Below are positions 47,808 through 57,026 of a stretch of DNA of 64,000 nucleotides, piece by piece. The notes beneath the pieces are model-generated. The model had not been told where the DNA came from. It made no database searches and saw only the letters and a list, made by a program, of their open reading frames with translations. Source of the stretch: Saccharopolyspora spinosa NRRL 18395 (GTDB taxonomy: Bacteria; Actinomycetota; Actinomycetes; Mycobacteriales; Pseudonocardiaceae); the NCBI RefSeq assembly GCF_000194155.1, contig NZ_GL877879.1, positions 446,634 to 510,633 of the forward strand, in the 5' to 3' direction. Position numbers and translations under genes: made by a program. Each line of letters opens with the position of its first letter. The stretch's first letter is position 1.

Positions 47808-50236
47808 CATCGGTCCTGGAACCCGAGCTCGGGCGCGCCCGCAAGCGCAAAGAGGACGCGCGGCTGATCACCGGCCGCACCCGCTGGACCGACAACCTGA
47901 CCCCGATGGGCACGCTGCACCTGGCGATCCTGCGCAGCCCGGTCGCGCACGCCCGGATCACGTCGATCAACACCGACGAGGCGCGGCGGATGCCCGGCGT
48001 TTCGGCGGTCTTCACCGGCCGCGACATCGCCGACGAGCAGGGCAGCCTACCGTGCGCGTGGCCGGTCACGGAGGACATGAAGGCCCCGGCGGCACCGCCG
48101 CTGGCCGTGGACGAAGTGTGCTTCGCCGGAGAAGCGGTGGCCGTGGTGGCGGCGCGCAGCGCGGCCGAGGCGCGCGACGCGCTGGACGCCATCGACATCG
48201 ACTACGAGGACCTGCCGGTCGTGCTCGACATGAAAGCGGCGCTGGAGCCGGATTCGCCGCTGGTGCACGACGACCTGGGCACCAACCGCAACGCGACCTG
48301 GACGTTCGACTCGGCCGAGGCAGGCACCGGCGGCGACGTCGAGCAGGCGCTGAGCAGCGCGGAAGTCCGCGTCGACCGGACCTTCCGCCAGCAGCGGCTG
48401 ATCCCGGCGTTCATGGAGCCGCGCTCCGTGGTCGTCGACCCGACCGGCGAGCAGATCACCATGTGGTCGGCCACCCAGGTGCCGCACATCCTGCGGCTGA
48501 TGCTGTCCATGTCGCTCGGCGTGCCGGAGCAGAAGATCCGGGTCATCGCGCCGGACGTGGGCGGCGGGTTCGGCGGCAAGCTGCAGGTAACGCCGGAGGA
48601 GGTCATCGCCTTCGTGCTGGCCGGCAAGCTCGGGCGGCCGGTGAAGTGGACCGAGTCCCGCTCCGAGACGATGGTTTCCGCGCACCACGGCCGCGACCAG
48701 ATCCAGAAGCTGTCGATGTCGGCGACCAAGGACGGCCGGATCACCGGGCTGAAGGTCGATCTGCTCGCCGACATGGGCGCCTACCTGCGGCTGGTCACGC
48801 CGGGCATCCCCATCCTCGGCGCGTTCATGTTCAACTCGATCTACAAGATCCCCGCCTACCACTTCAGCTGCACAAACGTGTTCACCAACAAGACCCCGAC
48901 CGACGCCTACCGCGGCGCAGGCCGGCCGGAGGCGACGTTCGCCATCGAGCGGATGATGGACGAGCTAGCCGCCGAACTAGGCATGGACCCGATGGAGCTG
49001 CGGCGCAAGAACTGGATCGCGCACGACGAGTTCCCGTACGACACGGTCGCCGGGCTGACCTACGACTCCGGAAACTACGAGGCCGCCACCGACAAGGCCG
49101 TGGGGCTGTTCGGTTACCAGGCGCTTCGCGAGGAGCAGGAGGAGCGGCGGCGCTCCGGCGATCCCGTGCAGCTGGGCATCGGCATCTCGACGTTCACCGA
49201 GATGTGCGGGCTGGCGCCGTCGCGGGTACTGGGCTCGCTGTCCTACGGCGCGGGCGGTTGGGAGCACGCCTCGATCCGGGTGCTGCCGACCGGGAAGGTC
49301 GAGGTCGTCACGGGCTCTTCGCCGCATGGGCAGGGGCACGAGACGGCGTGGAGCCAGATCGTGGCCGACCGGCTCGGCGTCGCGTTCGAGGACGTCGAGG
49401 TGCTGCACGGCGACACGCAGGTCTCGCCGAAGGGCATGGACACCTACGGGTCGCGGTCGCTGGCCGTCGGCGGCATGGCGGTGGTCAGCGCCGCCGACAA
49501 GGTCGTCGAGAAGGCCAAGAAGATCGCGGCGCACCTGCTGGAATGCGCCGAGGACGACGTCGAGTTCGCCTCGGGGCGGTTCGGGGTCCGCGGCACCGAC
49601 CGCGGCACCGCGCTCGCCGAGGTGGCGCTCGCCGCGTTCGCCGCGCACGACCTGCCGGAAGGGGTGGAGCCGAACCTGGACGCCGACGCGACGTTCGACC
49701 CGGAGAACTTCTCCTTCCCGCACGGCACCCACCTGTGCGCGACCGAAGTGGACACCGAGACCGGAGAGGTCAAGATCCGCAAGTACGTCTGCGTCGACGA
49801 CATCGGCACCGTGGTCAACCCGCTGATCGTGGAGGGCCAGGTGCACGGCGGGCTGGCGCAGGGCATCGCGCAGGCCCTGTTCGAGGAGGCCGTCTACGAC
49901 GAGACCGGCACGCTGACGACCGGGACGTTGGCCGACTACCTGATCCCGTCGGCCGCCGACCTGCCGGAGTTCGTCACCGATCGCACCGAAACCCGCGCGA
50001 CGTCCAACGCGCTGGGCGTCAAGGGAGTCGGCGAGGCGGGCACCATCGCCTCGACCCCGGCGGTGGTGAACGCGGTCGTTGACGCCCTGCGGCCGATGGG
50101 CGTCAACGACGTGGAGATGCCGTGCTCGCCGCAGCGGGTGTGGCGGGCCGTGACCGGTGCCCGCGGCAGCGGCGCCACCGCGCCGGAAGCCGGCGGTGGA
50201 CTCGGCTCGATGAACGCCCAGGGAGGTAACCGGTGA
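47804..50236 (+). CDS. Form II CO-dehydrogenase-like molybdenum large subunit (CoxL)
   Basis: An 810-residue catalytic subunit of the xanthine oxidase family. Molybdopterin-binding segments are VGGGFGGKLQVTPEE, SPHGQGHETAWSQI and GVGEAGTIAS with the catalytic Glu. The active-site loop reads AYRGAGR (residues 368-374), the form II signature, instead of AYxCSFR of true (form I) CO dehydrogenases, so the Cys that holds copper is absent. The natural substrate is therefore uncertain. The ATG at 47804 overlaps coxS and the end overlaps coxM by 4 nt. Confidence 0.92.
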   Translation: MTSVLEPELGRARKRKEDARLITGRTRWTDNLTPMGTLHLAILRSPVAHARITSINTDEARRMPGVSAVFTGRDIADEQGSLPCAWPVTEDMKAPAAPPLAVDEVCFAGEAVAVVAARSAAEARDALDAIDIDYEDLPVVLDMKAALEPDSPLVHDDLGTNRNATWTFDSAEAGTGGDVEQALSSAEVRVDRTFRQQRLIPAFMEPRSVVVDPTGEQITMWSATQVPHILRLMLSMSLGVPEQKIRVIAPDVGGGFGGKLQVTPEEVIAFVLAGKLGRPVKWTESRSETMVSAHHGRDQIQKLSMSATKDGRITGLKVDLLADMGAYLRLVTPGIPILGAFMFNSIYKIPAYHFSCTNVFTNKTPTDAYRGAGRPEATFAIERMMDELAAELGMDPMELRRKNWIAHDEFPYDTVAGLTYDSGNYEAATDKAVGLFGYQALREEQEERRRSGDPVQLGIGISTFTEMCGLAPSRVLGSLSYGAGGWEHASIRVLPTGKVEVVTGSSPHGQGHETAWSQIVADRLGVAFEDVEVLHGDTQVSPKGMDTYGSRSLAVGGMAVVSAADKVVEKAKKIAAHLLECAEDDVEFASGRFGVRGTDRGTALAEVALAAFAAHDLPEGVEPNLDADATFDPENFSFPHGTHLCATEVDTETGEVKIRKYVCVDDIGTVVNPLIVEGQVHGGLAQGIAQALFEEAVYDETGTLTTGTLADYLIPSAADLPEFVTDRTETRATSNALGVKGVGEAGTIASTPAVVNAVVDALRPMGVNDVEMPCSPQRVWRAVTGARGSGATAPEAGGGLGSMNAQGGNR

Positions 50237-51087
50237 TTCCCGCCCAGTTCGACTACGTCGCACCCTCCACAGTGGAGGAAGCGGTCGCCGCGCTCGCCGA
50301 GGCCGGGGAGGACGCCAAGGTGCTGGCGGGCGGGCAGAGCCTGCTGCCGGTGCTGCGGATGCGGCTGGCCGACCCGCAGCTGGTCGTCGACCTCGGCCGC
50401 ATCGCCGCCCTGCGCGGCGTGCGCGAGGAAGGCGACGCGCTGGTCATCGGCGCGATGACCACGCACCACGACGTCATGCACGATCCGCTGGTGCAGCAGC
50501 ACGCGCAGCTGCTCGCGCTGACAACACGCACGGTCGCCGACCCGCAGGTGCGCCACCGCGGCACCTTCGGCGGCTCGCTGGCGCACGCCGACCCGGCGGG
50601 TGACCTGCCGGCCCCAGCGCTGGTGCTGGACGCCGAAATGGTGCTGGCCGGGCCGTCCGGGCGGCGCACCGTGCCCGCGGCGGACTTCTTCGTCGACTAC
50701 TTCACCACCGCGCTGGAACCCGGCGAGCTGCTGGCCGAGGTGCGGATGCCGAAGTGGACGGGGTGGAGCGCGCACTACGAGAAGTTCAACCGCGTCGCCC
50801 AGGCCTGGTCGATCGTCGGCGTGGCAGCCGCGGTGCGGGTGTCCGCTGGGACGATCGCCGAGGCCCGCATCGGCCTGACCAACATGGGGCCGACGCCGAT
50901 CCGGGCCCGCGGCGTCGAGCAGGCCCTGGTCGGTCAGCCCGCCACGGCGGACGCGATCCGGGCAGCGGCCCGGCACGCCGCCGAGGGCACCAGCCCGGTG
51001 GCCGACGCCAGCGCGGACGTCGACTACCGCGAGCACCTCGCCGAGGTCCTCACCGGCCGCGCCGTGCTCGCCGCGACGGGCGGCTAG
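50233..51087 (+). CDS. CO-dehydrogenase-like medium subunit, FAD (CoxM)
   Basis: A 284-residue FAD subunit. Flavin-binding motifs are AGGQSLLPVLRMRL and TFGGSLAHADPAGDLP; the C-terminal CO_deh_flav_C domain begins near YEKFNRVAQAWSIVG. The GTG at 50233 overlaps the coxL stop (GTGA). The gene order S-L-M differs from the classical M-S-L of Oligotropha but is common in form II loci. It takes electrons to the acceptor, perhaps with CoxG. Confidence 0.92.
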   Translation: MIPAQFDYVAPSTVEEAVAALAEAGEDAKVLAGGQSLLPVLRMRLADPQLVVDLGRIAALRGVREEGDALVIGAMTTHHDVMHDPLVQQHAQLLALTTRTVADPQVRHRGTFGGSLAHADPAGDLPAPALVLDAEMVLAGPSGRRTVPAADFFVDYFTTALEPGELLAEVRMPKWTGWSAHYEKFNRVAQAWSIVGVAAAVRVSAGTIAEARIGLTNMGPTPIRARGVEQALVGQPATADAIRAAARHAAEGTSPVADASADVDYREHLAEVLTGRAVLAATGG

Positions 51088-51100
51088 GCCCGGGGAGAAG

Positions 51101-51152
51101 CCGCCCGTGAGCCTTTCGAGCCGCCCCGGCAACTCGAAGGGCTCACGGGCGG
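51101..51152 (+). terminator. Terminator after coxM
   Basis: A 20-bp stem (CCGCCCGTGAGCCTTTCGAG at 51101-51120 and its complement at 51133-51152, one wobble) with a 12-nt loop. The remainder of the 299-bp gap to coxG shows no gene. Confidence 0.75.
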
Positions 51153-51386
51153 TCTCGCAGGTCGTACGTGTGCGTCAATGATCCAAATGGGGTAGGCACC
51201 AGCCGCGCAGGCTGGGAAGCTGGTAGTGGATTGTGACGAGGTCGCGCTGGCCAGGGAGGCGGCCGGGCATGGCTCGGGTCGCAGCCGAGGCGGCGGCGCC
51301 TGAGGTCCGGCGCGATTCTCGAGGCAGCTTCTTCAGGAAGGACGGCTCTTTCGAGCCGAGCTCGGTCGAACCAGGAGGACCCTCCA

Positions 51387-52178
51387 GTGCAGATGCAGCA
51401 CCAGTTCAGCGTCCCGGTGCCGGTCGAAGTGGCGTGGAAGGCGTTGCTCGACCCGGAGCGGGTCGCCCCGTGCATGCCAGGCGCCACGCTCACCAAGGCC
51501 GAGGGCAACGAGTTCGCCGGCTCGGTCAAGGTCAAGCTCGGCCCGGTCACCCTGCTCTACAAGGGCACCGGCACCTTCAAGGAGGTCGACGAGGCCACCC
51601 GCCGGGTGGTCATCGACGCCAGCGGCAAGGACTCGCGCGGCAGCGGCACCGCCGCCGCGACGGTAGCCGCTGTCCTTCAGCCGGAAGGCGACACCACTGC
51701 GGTCACGGTCGACACCGACCTGAAGGTCACCGGCAAGCCGGCGCAGCTCGGCCGCGGCCTGATTTCCGAGGTCGGCGGCAAGATCCTGAACCAGTTCGCG
51801 GCGAACCTCGCGAAGCGCCTCACCGAGGAGGAACCGGCGGAGGCGCCGACCGAGGAGGCTGCGGCCCCGGCATCCGGCGGCGAGGAGAAGGCCGAGCCGT
51901 CGGCGCCTGCCGAGGAGAAGGTCGCGGCGGGCAAGGCGAGCTGGCGGGTCACCCCGGCGGGCAGCCACGACACGTTCGCCAGCGCCGTTAAAGAGGAGCC
52001 CTCGCGCAAGGCGGACGCGGTGGTGACCGGCGTAGCAGCGCCGGCGGACGAGGCCATCGACCTCCTCGGCACGGCGGGAGCCCCGGTCCTCAAGCGCCTG
52101 GCCCCGGTCGCGGTGGCCGTCGTGGTCCTCGGCCTCGCGTTCCGCATCATCCGGCGCCGTCGGCGCCGCCGCGCCTGA
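51387..52178 (+). CDS. SRPBCC-family membrane-anchor protein (CoxG-like)
   Basis: A 263-residue protein. An SRPBCC (START-like) domain (about 1-145) begins MQHQFSVPVPVEVAWKALLDPERVAPCMPGA, typical of CoxG. An Ala/Glu-rich linker leads to a C-terminal helix (LAPVAVAVVVLGLAFRII) and an RRRRRRR tail, giving a membrane anchor. CoxG is needed for membrane attachment of CO dehydrogenase and has been linked to quinone delivery. The GTG at 51387 is preferred because AGGAGG lies 8 nt upstream; ATG at 51393 is the alternative. It has its own upstream gap of 299 bp. Confidence 0.88.
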   Translation: MQMQHQFSVPVPVEVAWKALLDPERVAPCMPGATLTKAEGNEFAGSVKVKLGPVTLLYKGTGTFKEVDEATRRVVIDASGKDSRGSGTAAATVAAVLQPEGDTTAVTVDTDLKVTGKPAQLGRGLISEVGGKILNQFAANLAKRLTEEEPAEAPTEEAAAPASGGEEKAEPSAPAEEKVAAGKASWRVTPAGSHDTFASAVKEEPSRKADAVVTGVAAPADEAIDLLGTAGAPVLKRLAPVAVAVVVLGLAFRIIRRRRRRRA

Positions 52179-52201
52179 CCCGCCCGGCCGTCACCCGGGG
52201 A

Positions 52202-52229
52202 GGAGCCGATTCCGCGCGGAATCGGCTCC
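52202..52229 (+). terminator. Palindromic terminator after coxG
   Basis: A perfect 28-bp palindrome with arm GGAGCCGATTCCGC, 24 bp after the coxG stop. Confidence 0.75.
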
Positions 52230-52330
52230 CGGATTGCCACTGGACCTTTCGGGACAACGACGTCCCTGCCGTGATCGCGCACCAGGCCTGCAAGCTCGAG
52301 TTGCCGGGCCAAGCGGAGTCGCGTTCGGGG

Positions 52331-52364
52331 CCGTGAGTCCGCCGGGCAGCCGGCGGATTCACGG
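52331..52364 (-). terminator. Stem-loop at the end of menC
   Basis: CCGTGAGTCCGCCGG and CCGGCGGATTCACGG pair with one wobble around GCAG; the right arm overlaps the menC stop codon. Confidence 0.6.
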
Positions 52365-53348
52365 CTTCGCGAGAAGGTCGTGCACCCGGCGGAGCCGGTC
52401 GAGCCAGTACCGCTGCACATCGGCGGGCGGCGTAGCCGCCGCGACCCGCGCAGGATCCGGCACCGGCGGACGGCGGAGCACCGGCAGGTGGCCGTCCACG
52501 GGCAGCAGCGAGTCGGCGACGACGTCGCCGTCGAGCAGCGCCACCGTGCCGAGGCCGCAGGCGAAGGGGAGCTCGGGCAGCGAGCCCGCCAGGGCGACCT
52601 GCGCGGCGAGGCCGACGCTGCTCTCCACTGCGGAGGACACGACGCAGGGCAGGCCGCAGGCCTCGGCGACGCGCAGCGCGCGGCGGACGCCGCCCAGCGG
52701 CGTGGCCTTGATGATCGCGACGTCGGCCGCTCCGGCGACCGCCACGCGCAGCGGATCCTCGGCGCGGCGGATGCTCTCGTCGGCCGCGATCCGGACGTCC
52801 ACTCGGCGGCGGACCACGGCGAGTTCGTCGATCGTCGGGCACGGTTGTTCCGCGTACTCCAGGCCTCCGGCCGCCTTGTCCAGCTCGCGGATGCGGGTGA
52901 TCGCCGTTTCGACGTCCCAGGCGGCGTTGGCGTCGACCCGGATCGCGCCGCCCGGGCCAAGTGCGTCGCGGACCGCCGCGACGCGTTCGACGTCGTCACC
53001 GGGGGACTGGCCGGGCTCGGCGATCTTGACCTTCGCCGTGCCGCAGCCGGACGCCGCGACGATCGCCGCGGCCTTCTCCGCCGGCACGGCGGGCACCGTG
53101 CAGTTGACCGGGATGCGGTCGCGCACCGGCTCCGGCCATTCCTCGGTGCACGCCTCCAGCGCTGCCCGCAGCCACGGCACGGACTGGGCGTCGTCGTAGT
53201 CCTCGAACGGGCAGAACTCGCCCCACCCGGCCGGGCCGCTCAGCAGGACTCCTCGCCGGACCGTGACGCCCCGGAACTTGTTGCGCATCGGCAGCGCGTA
53301 CACCCGCACCGCGTCCAACTCCGCCAAGTCGATCGTCGCAGGGGCCAT
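52359..53348 (-). CDS. menC: o-Succinylbenzoate synthase
   Basis: A 329-residue enolase-superfamily enzyme of menaquinone synthesis. The KxK pair is in AKVKIAEPG, metal ligands are in RVDANAAWD, EYAEQPCP and RIAADESIR, and the second Lys is in AIIKATPLGG. The ATG at 53348 gives the standard actinobacterial length. It lies between the CoxG gene (convergent) and a SUFU gene. No other men gene is in the window. Dipeptide epimerase or N-acylamino-acid racemase activity is possible in this superfamily, but the motif spacing fits MenC. Confidence 0.88.
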   Translation of the reverse strand: MAPATIDLAELDAVRVYALPMRNKFRGVTVRRGVLLSGPAGWGEFCPFEDYDDAQSVPWLRAALEACTEEWPEPVRDRIPVNCTVPAVPAEKAAAIVAASGCGTAKVKIAEPGQSPGDDVERVAAVRDALGPGGAIRVDANAAWDVETAITRIRELDKAAGGLEYAEQPCPTIDELAVVRRRVDVRIAADESIRRAEDPLRVAVAGAADVAIIKATPLGGVRRALRVAEACGLPCVVSSAVESSVGLAAQVALAGSLPELPFACGLGTVALLDGDVVADSLLPVDGHLPVLRRPPVPDPARVAAATPPADVQRYWLDRLRRVHDLLAKP

Positions 53349-53422
53349 GACCCGATCCTTTCAGCCCACCGCGGCCCCGGCGCGTCAAGGGCGCGCAACG
53401 ACCTCCCGCCGCTGACGCCGCA

Positions 53423-53477
53423 ATTTCAATGGAAATCAGAGATCCGAGTTCCATTGAAATCGAAGAAGTTGTCCACA
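53423..53477. repeat. Palindromic repeat with one DnaA box
   Basis: ATTTCAATGGAAATCAGA (53423-53440) pairs with 53443-53460 at 16 of 18 positions. TTGTCCACA, an exact actinobacterial DnaA box, follows at 53469-53477. It lies between menC and the second SUFU gene. Confidence 0.85.
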
Positions 53478-53494
53478 TCCGTCGGCGTGTCGTC

Positions 53495-54088
53495 CTACAC
53501 CACGCTGGGGCGGCCGAGGTCGAAGACGTCCACCTCGAACCGCGCCCACTGTTGGCGCAGCGCGGTGACGCCGTTGTCCAGGATGTAGTTCAGCTCGCCG
53601 AGGGTCACCGGTAGCAGCGTGAACACCTGGAGCTGCTCCACGCCGTCCGGATCGGTGAACCTGGTGAACTCCGGCGGGAACAGCGGGTGGCCGCTGGCGA
53701 GCACCCCGTGGAACTCGGTGCCCGGCAGCAGCGGCTGCTCGTTCGGCACGATCTGGTCCGGCACCAGGTGGGTTCGCTGCTGCACCAGCACCTCGGCGGT
53801 GAGGTCGACCAGGTGCCGGGCGGCTTCGGCCTGCTCCGTGTAGACCGTGCAGGCGAGCTCCTGGGCGGGTTCGGCGCCCAGCGGCTGGAAGCGCAGCCCG
53901 GTGCTGATCACCGTGGTCAGGTGGTACTGCTCCAGGTGGAAGAACACCAGCCCGTAGCCGCGGTTGGTGCCGTGCGCGTTCGGGGGCTCGGCTCCGGTCG
54001 GCACCCCCGCGTGGCGTTCGAGGCTTTCCGCGAGTCCGACGAACCGGTGCGCTCCGCCCAGTGCCGCACGTTCCTGCTCGGTGGCCAT
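53495..54088 (-). CDS. Suppressor-of-fused (SUFU) domain protein, paralogue 2
   Basis: A 197-residue SUFU-domain protein. It aligns with the protein at 42430-42987: RGYGLVFFHLEQYHLTTVIS, PAQELACTVYTEQAEAARHL and LQVFTLLPVTLGELNYI correspond block by block. The ATG at 54088 is chosen for GGAG 5 nt upstream; the frame upstream is unlike the family. It is 221 bp downstream of the XPB gene on the same strand. No toxin gene adjoins it. Confidence 0.8.
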   Translation of the reverse strand: MATEQERAALGGAHRFVGLAESLERHAGVPTGAEPPNAHGTNRGYGLVFFHLEQYHLTTVISTGLRFQPLGAEPAQELACTVYTEQAEAARHLVDLTAEVLVQQRTHLVPDQIVPNEQPLLPGTEFHGVLASGHPLFPPEFTRFTDPDGVEQLQVFTLLPVTLGELNYILDNGVTALRQQWARFEVDVFDLGRPSVV

Positions 54089-54309
54089 CCGATCTCCAGT
54101 GTCTTGCGGGACGCCCGCACCCCTTGTGTTCATTCCGGCGCCCGAACCCGCGCCCGCCCCCAGGCCGGGCCCTGCGGGCGCCGCACCCGAGTCGGCCAGC
54201 CTGTGCAGCTCATCGGGTGTTGCGCGCGTTCATCGCAAAGGTAGCCGCTGCAAGGACCCAACTCGGACACTTTTGGATGACAGCCGACCGGGTGTGTCCG
54301 CAAATGTCG

Positions 54310-55971
54310 TCACCCGATGTCCGGGATGGCGGGCCCGAGCAGGTCGTCGGCGTCGACGATCCGGTACGCGTAGCCCTGCTCGGCGAGGAACCGCTGCCGG
54401 TGCGCCGCGTAGTCGGTGTCCAGGGTGTCCCGCGAGACGACCGAGTAGAAGTGCGCCTGCTTGCGCTTGGCCTTCGGCCGCAGCAGCCGACCGAGCCGCT
54501 GCGCCTCCTCCTGCCGCGACCCGAACGTCCCGGACACCTGCACCGCGACCGAGGCCTCCGGTAGGTCGATCGAGAAGTTCGCCACCTTCGACACCACGAG
54601 CCGGTTGATCTCGCCGCGCCGGAAGGCGTCGAACAGCTCCTCGCGCTCCTTGTTCTTCGTCGAACCCTCCACGATCGGCGCGTCCAGCGCCTCGCCCAGT
54701 TCGTGCAGCTGCTCCAGGTACGCGCCGATGACCAGGGCGGGCTCGCCCGGGTGCCGGTCCAGGATCGCCTTGACCACCGGGGCCTTGGTGCGCGCCGTGG
54801 AGCACATCTTGTAGCGCTCGTCGGCCTCGGCCGTCGCGTACTCCAGCCGCTCGTTGTCGGTCAGCGTCACCCGGACCTCGATGCACTCGGCGGGCGCGAT
54901 CCAGCCCTGCGCCTCGATGTCCTTCCACGGCGCGTCGTAGCGCTTGGGCCCGATCAGCGAGAACACGTCGCCTTCCCGGCCGTCCTCGCGGACCAGGGTC
55001 GCGGTGAGCCCGAGACGCCGCCGGGACTGCAGGTCGGCGGTCATCCGGAACACCGGCGCGGGCAGCAGGTGCACCTCGTCGTAGACCACCAGCCCCCAGT
55101 CTCGGGAGTCGAACAGCTCCAGGTGCCTGTACTCGCCCTTGGAGCGGCGGGTGATCACCTGGTAGGTCGCGATGGTGACGGGCCGGATCTCCTTCTTCTC
55201 GCCGGAGTACTCGCCGATCTCGTCGTCGGTCAGCGACGTCCGCTCGATCAGCTCCCGCTTCCACTGCCGCCCGGCGACGGTGTTGGTGACCAGGATCAAC
55301 GTGGTGGCCTGCGCCTCGGCCATCGCCGCCGCACCGACCAGTGTCTTGCCCGCGCCGCAGGGCAGCACCACGACGCCCGAGCCGCCGGCCCAGAACGACT
55401 GCACGGCCTGCGCCTGGTAGTCGCGCAGCTGCCAGCCGTCCTGCTTCAGCGTGATCGCGTGCGCCTCGCCGTCTACGTAACCGGCCAGGTCCTCGGCGGG
55501 CCAGCCGACCTTCAGCAGCAGCTGCTTGAGCCGCCCGCGTTCGCTGGGGTGCACGACCACGGTGTCGTCGTCGATGCGCGCGCCCAGCATCGGGGTGATC
55601 TTCTTGTTCCGCAGGATCTCTTCCAGCACCGCGCGGTCCAACGAGTTCAGCACCAGGCCGTGCGCCGGATCGTTTGCCAGCTGGAGGCGGCCGAAGCGGC
55701 CCATCGTTTCGACGATGTCCACCAGCAGCGGCTGCGGCACGGGGTAGCGCGAGTAGCGCACCAGCCCGTCCACCACCTGCTCCGCGTCGTGTCCGGCGGC
55801 GCGTGCGTTCCACAGCGCGAGCGGCGTGATGCGGTAGGTGTGCACGTGCTCCGGGGCGCGCTCCAGCTCCGCGAACGGTGCGATGCCGGTACGGGCCTCG
55901 TCGGCGAGGTCGTGGTCGACCTCGAGCAGCAGGGTCTTGTCGGACTGGACGATCAGGGGTCCGTCGGTCAC
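54310..55971 (-). CDS. XPB/ERCC3-type DNA repair helicase
   Basis: A 553-residue SF2 helicase. An N-terminal domain (about 1-190) includes the damage-recognition-like region. The motor has Walker A LPCGAGKTLVG, DEVH in VVYDEVHLLP, motif III LGLTATLVREDG (which includes the RED motif of XPB), and motif VI QRLGRLLRP. Bacterial XPB unwinds DNA 3'-5' and probably works in nucleotide excision repair. The GTG at 55971 begins the family N-terminus (DGPLIVQSDKTLLLEVDH). Its upstream neighbour is a kinase relic. Confidence 0.93.
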   Translation of the reverse strand: MTDGPLIVQSDKTLLLEVDHDLADEARTGIAPFAELERAPEHVHTYRITPLALWNARAAGHDAEQVVDGLVRYSRYPVPQPLLVDIVETMGRFGRLQLANDPAHGLVLNSLDRAVLEEILRNKKITPMLGARIDDDTVVVHPSERGRLKQLLLKVGWPAEDLAGYVDGEAHAITLKQDGWQLRDYQAQAVQSFWAGGSGVVVLPCGAGKTLVGAAAMAEAQATTLILVTNTVAGRQWKRELIERTSLTDDEIGEYSGEKKEIRPVTIATYQVITRRSKGEYRHLELFDSRDWGLVVYDEVHLLPAPVFRMTADLQSRRRLGLTATLVREDGREGDVFSLIGPKRYDAPWKDIEAQGWIAPAECIEVRVTLTDNERLEYATAEADERYKMCSTARTKAPVVKAILDRHPGEPALVIGAYLEQLHELGEALDAPIVEGSTKNKEREELFDAFRRGEINRLVVSKVANFSIDLPEASVAVQVSGTFGSRQEEAQRLGRLLRPKAKRKQAHFYSVVSRDTLDTDYAAHRQRFLAEQGYAYRIVDADDLLGPAIPDIG

Positions 55972-56122
55972 GGGTGCGCAGCTCCCTCGGGTCGGACGGC
56001 TTCTTCGCAGGTGATCAGTGGTGCCGGGACACTGTCGGACTCCGGACCCAGTATTCCACCGTCGCCGCGACGCCCCCGTTCCGGCATTGGTAGCGGGGTG
56101 CTTCGCCGGTTGCGGTGCGAGC

Positions 56123-56770
56123 TCAGCGGGCCGGCAGGACCAACCGCAGCGCGGTTCCCCCGGCATCCGGGCGCCGGGCCGAGACGGACCCGCCGTGCCG
56201 TGCCGCGATCTCGCTGACCAGCGCCAGCCCGAGGCCGTAGCGCCGGGTCCCGCGGTCGGTGCCCCCGGGCGCCGAGGCGAACCGCTTGAACAACGTCGGC
56301 AAGATCGCCGGGTCGATGCCGGGCCCGTCGTCGACCACCTGGACCAGCGTAGAGCGCGCATCGGTGCTGAGCACCACCCGCACGTCAGCCCGCGCGTGCC
56401 GGACCGCATTGTCCAGCAGCGCATTCAGCGCGCGCAGCAGGCCCGCATCGAAGCCGATGACCTCGATCGGGCCGGGCGCTTCGAGCCGCACCGAAACGCC
56501 CTGCCGCTCGGCTGCCGGGCGAGCGGCGGACACCGCCTGCTCGGCGAGCTCGGTGAGCGCCACCGGGCGCAGGGGCATCTCGCCGCGTGGGTCGGCCGTC
56601 AGCAGCAGGTCTTCGAGGATCGTCGCGAGCCGGTCGGCATCGGCGACCAGACCGTCCACATCGGACCGGAGGCGGTCATCGGGCTGCTGTCCTGCTCGGC
56701 GTACCCGACCGTGATCAGCACGACGTGCACGAGCACCAGCCAAAGGACCCAGCCGCGTTGAGCGCCAGCA
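56123..56770 (-). pseudogene. Sensor histidine kinase remnant
   Basis: The C-terminal half is intact in one frame: end of the dimerisation region (DVDGLVADADRLATILEDLL), then the ATPase boxes LLDNAVRHARADV (N box), VDDGPGIDPAILPTLFKRF (G1) and RRYGLGLALVSEIAARHGG (G2). Upstream of about 56690 the frame no longer makes sense. Membrane-helix-like segments appear in two other frames, and the HELRTP-type H-box is missing. A deletion plus frameshift has probably inactivated the kinase. No response regulator gene is adjacent. Confidence 0.72.
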
Positions 56771-57026
56771 GGGCCAGGGGCCACCACTGCGCGTCGCCAG
56801 CCCGTGTCCTGCGCCGCTTCGATCGCACGTCGCCGAGTCTCGGCTGCGTTTCTGGGAAGAACTTTGGAAAGCACCGGGCAACCGGCGCGGAAGCGCGGGC
56901 GTGCTGCGAACGGTGATCGCGTGCTTCCGCGGCGTGTTCCACCATTGCCGCGATCACCCGTTCGGGCACTGTTGGTGTGGGTGTCTCGGCTAAGTTGCTC
57001 GTTGCGAACAGAAAACCGGAGGAGCA

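Noticed and set aside
47804..50236. Annotation of the large subunit as genuine (form I) CO dehydrogenase
   Set aside because: The active-site loop is AYRGAGR, not AYxCSFR, so the copper-binding Cys is absent.
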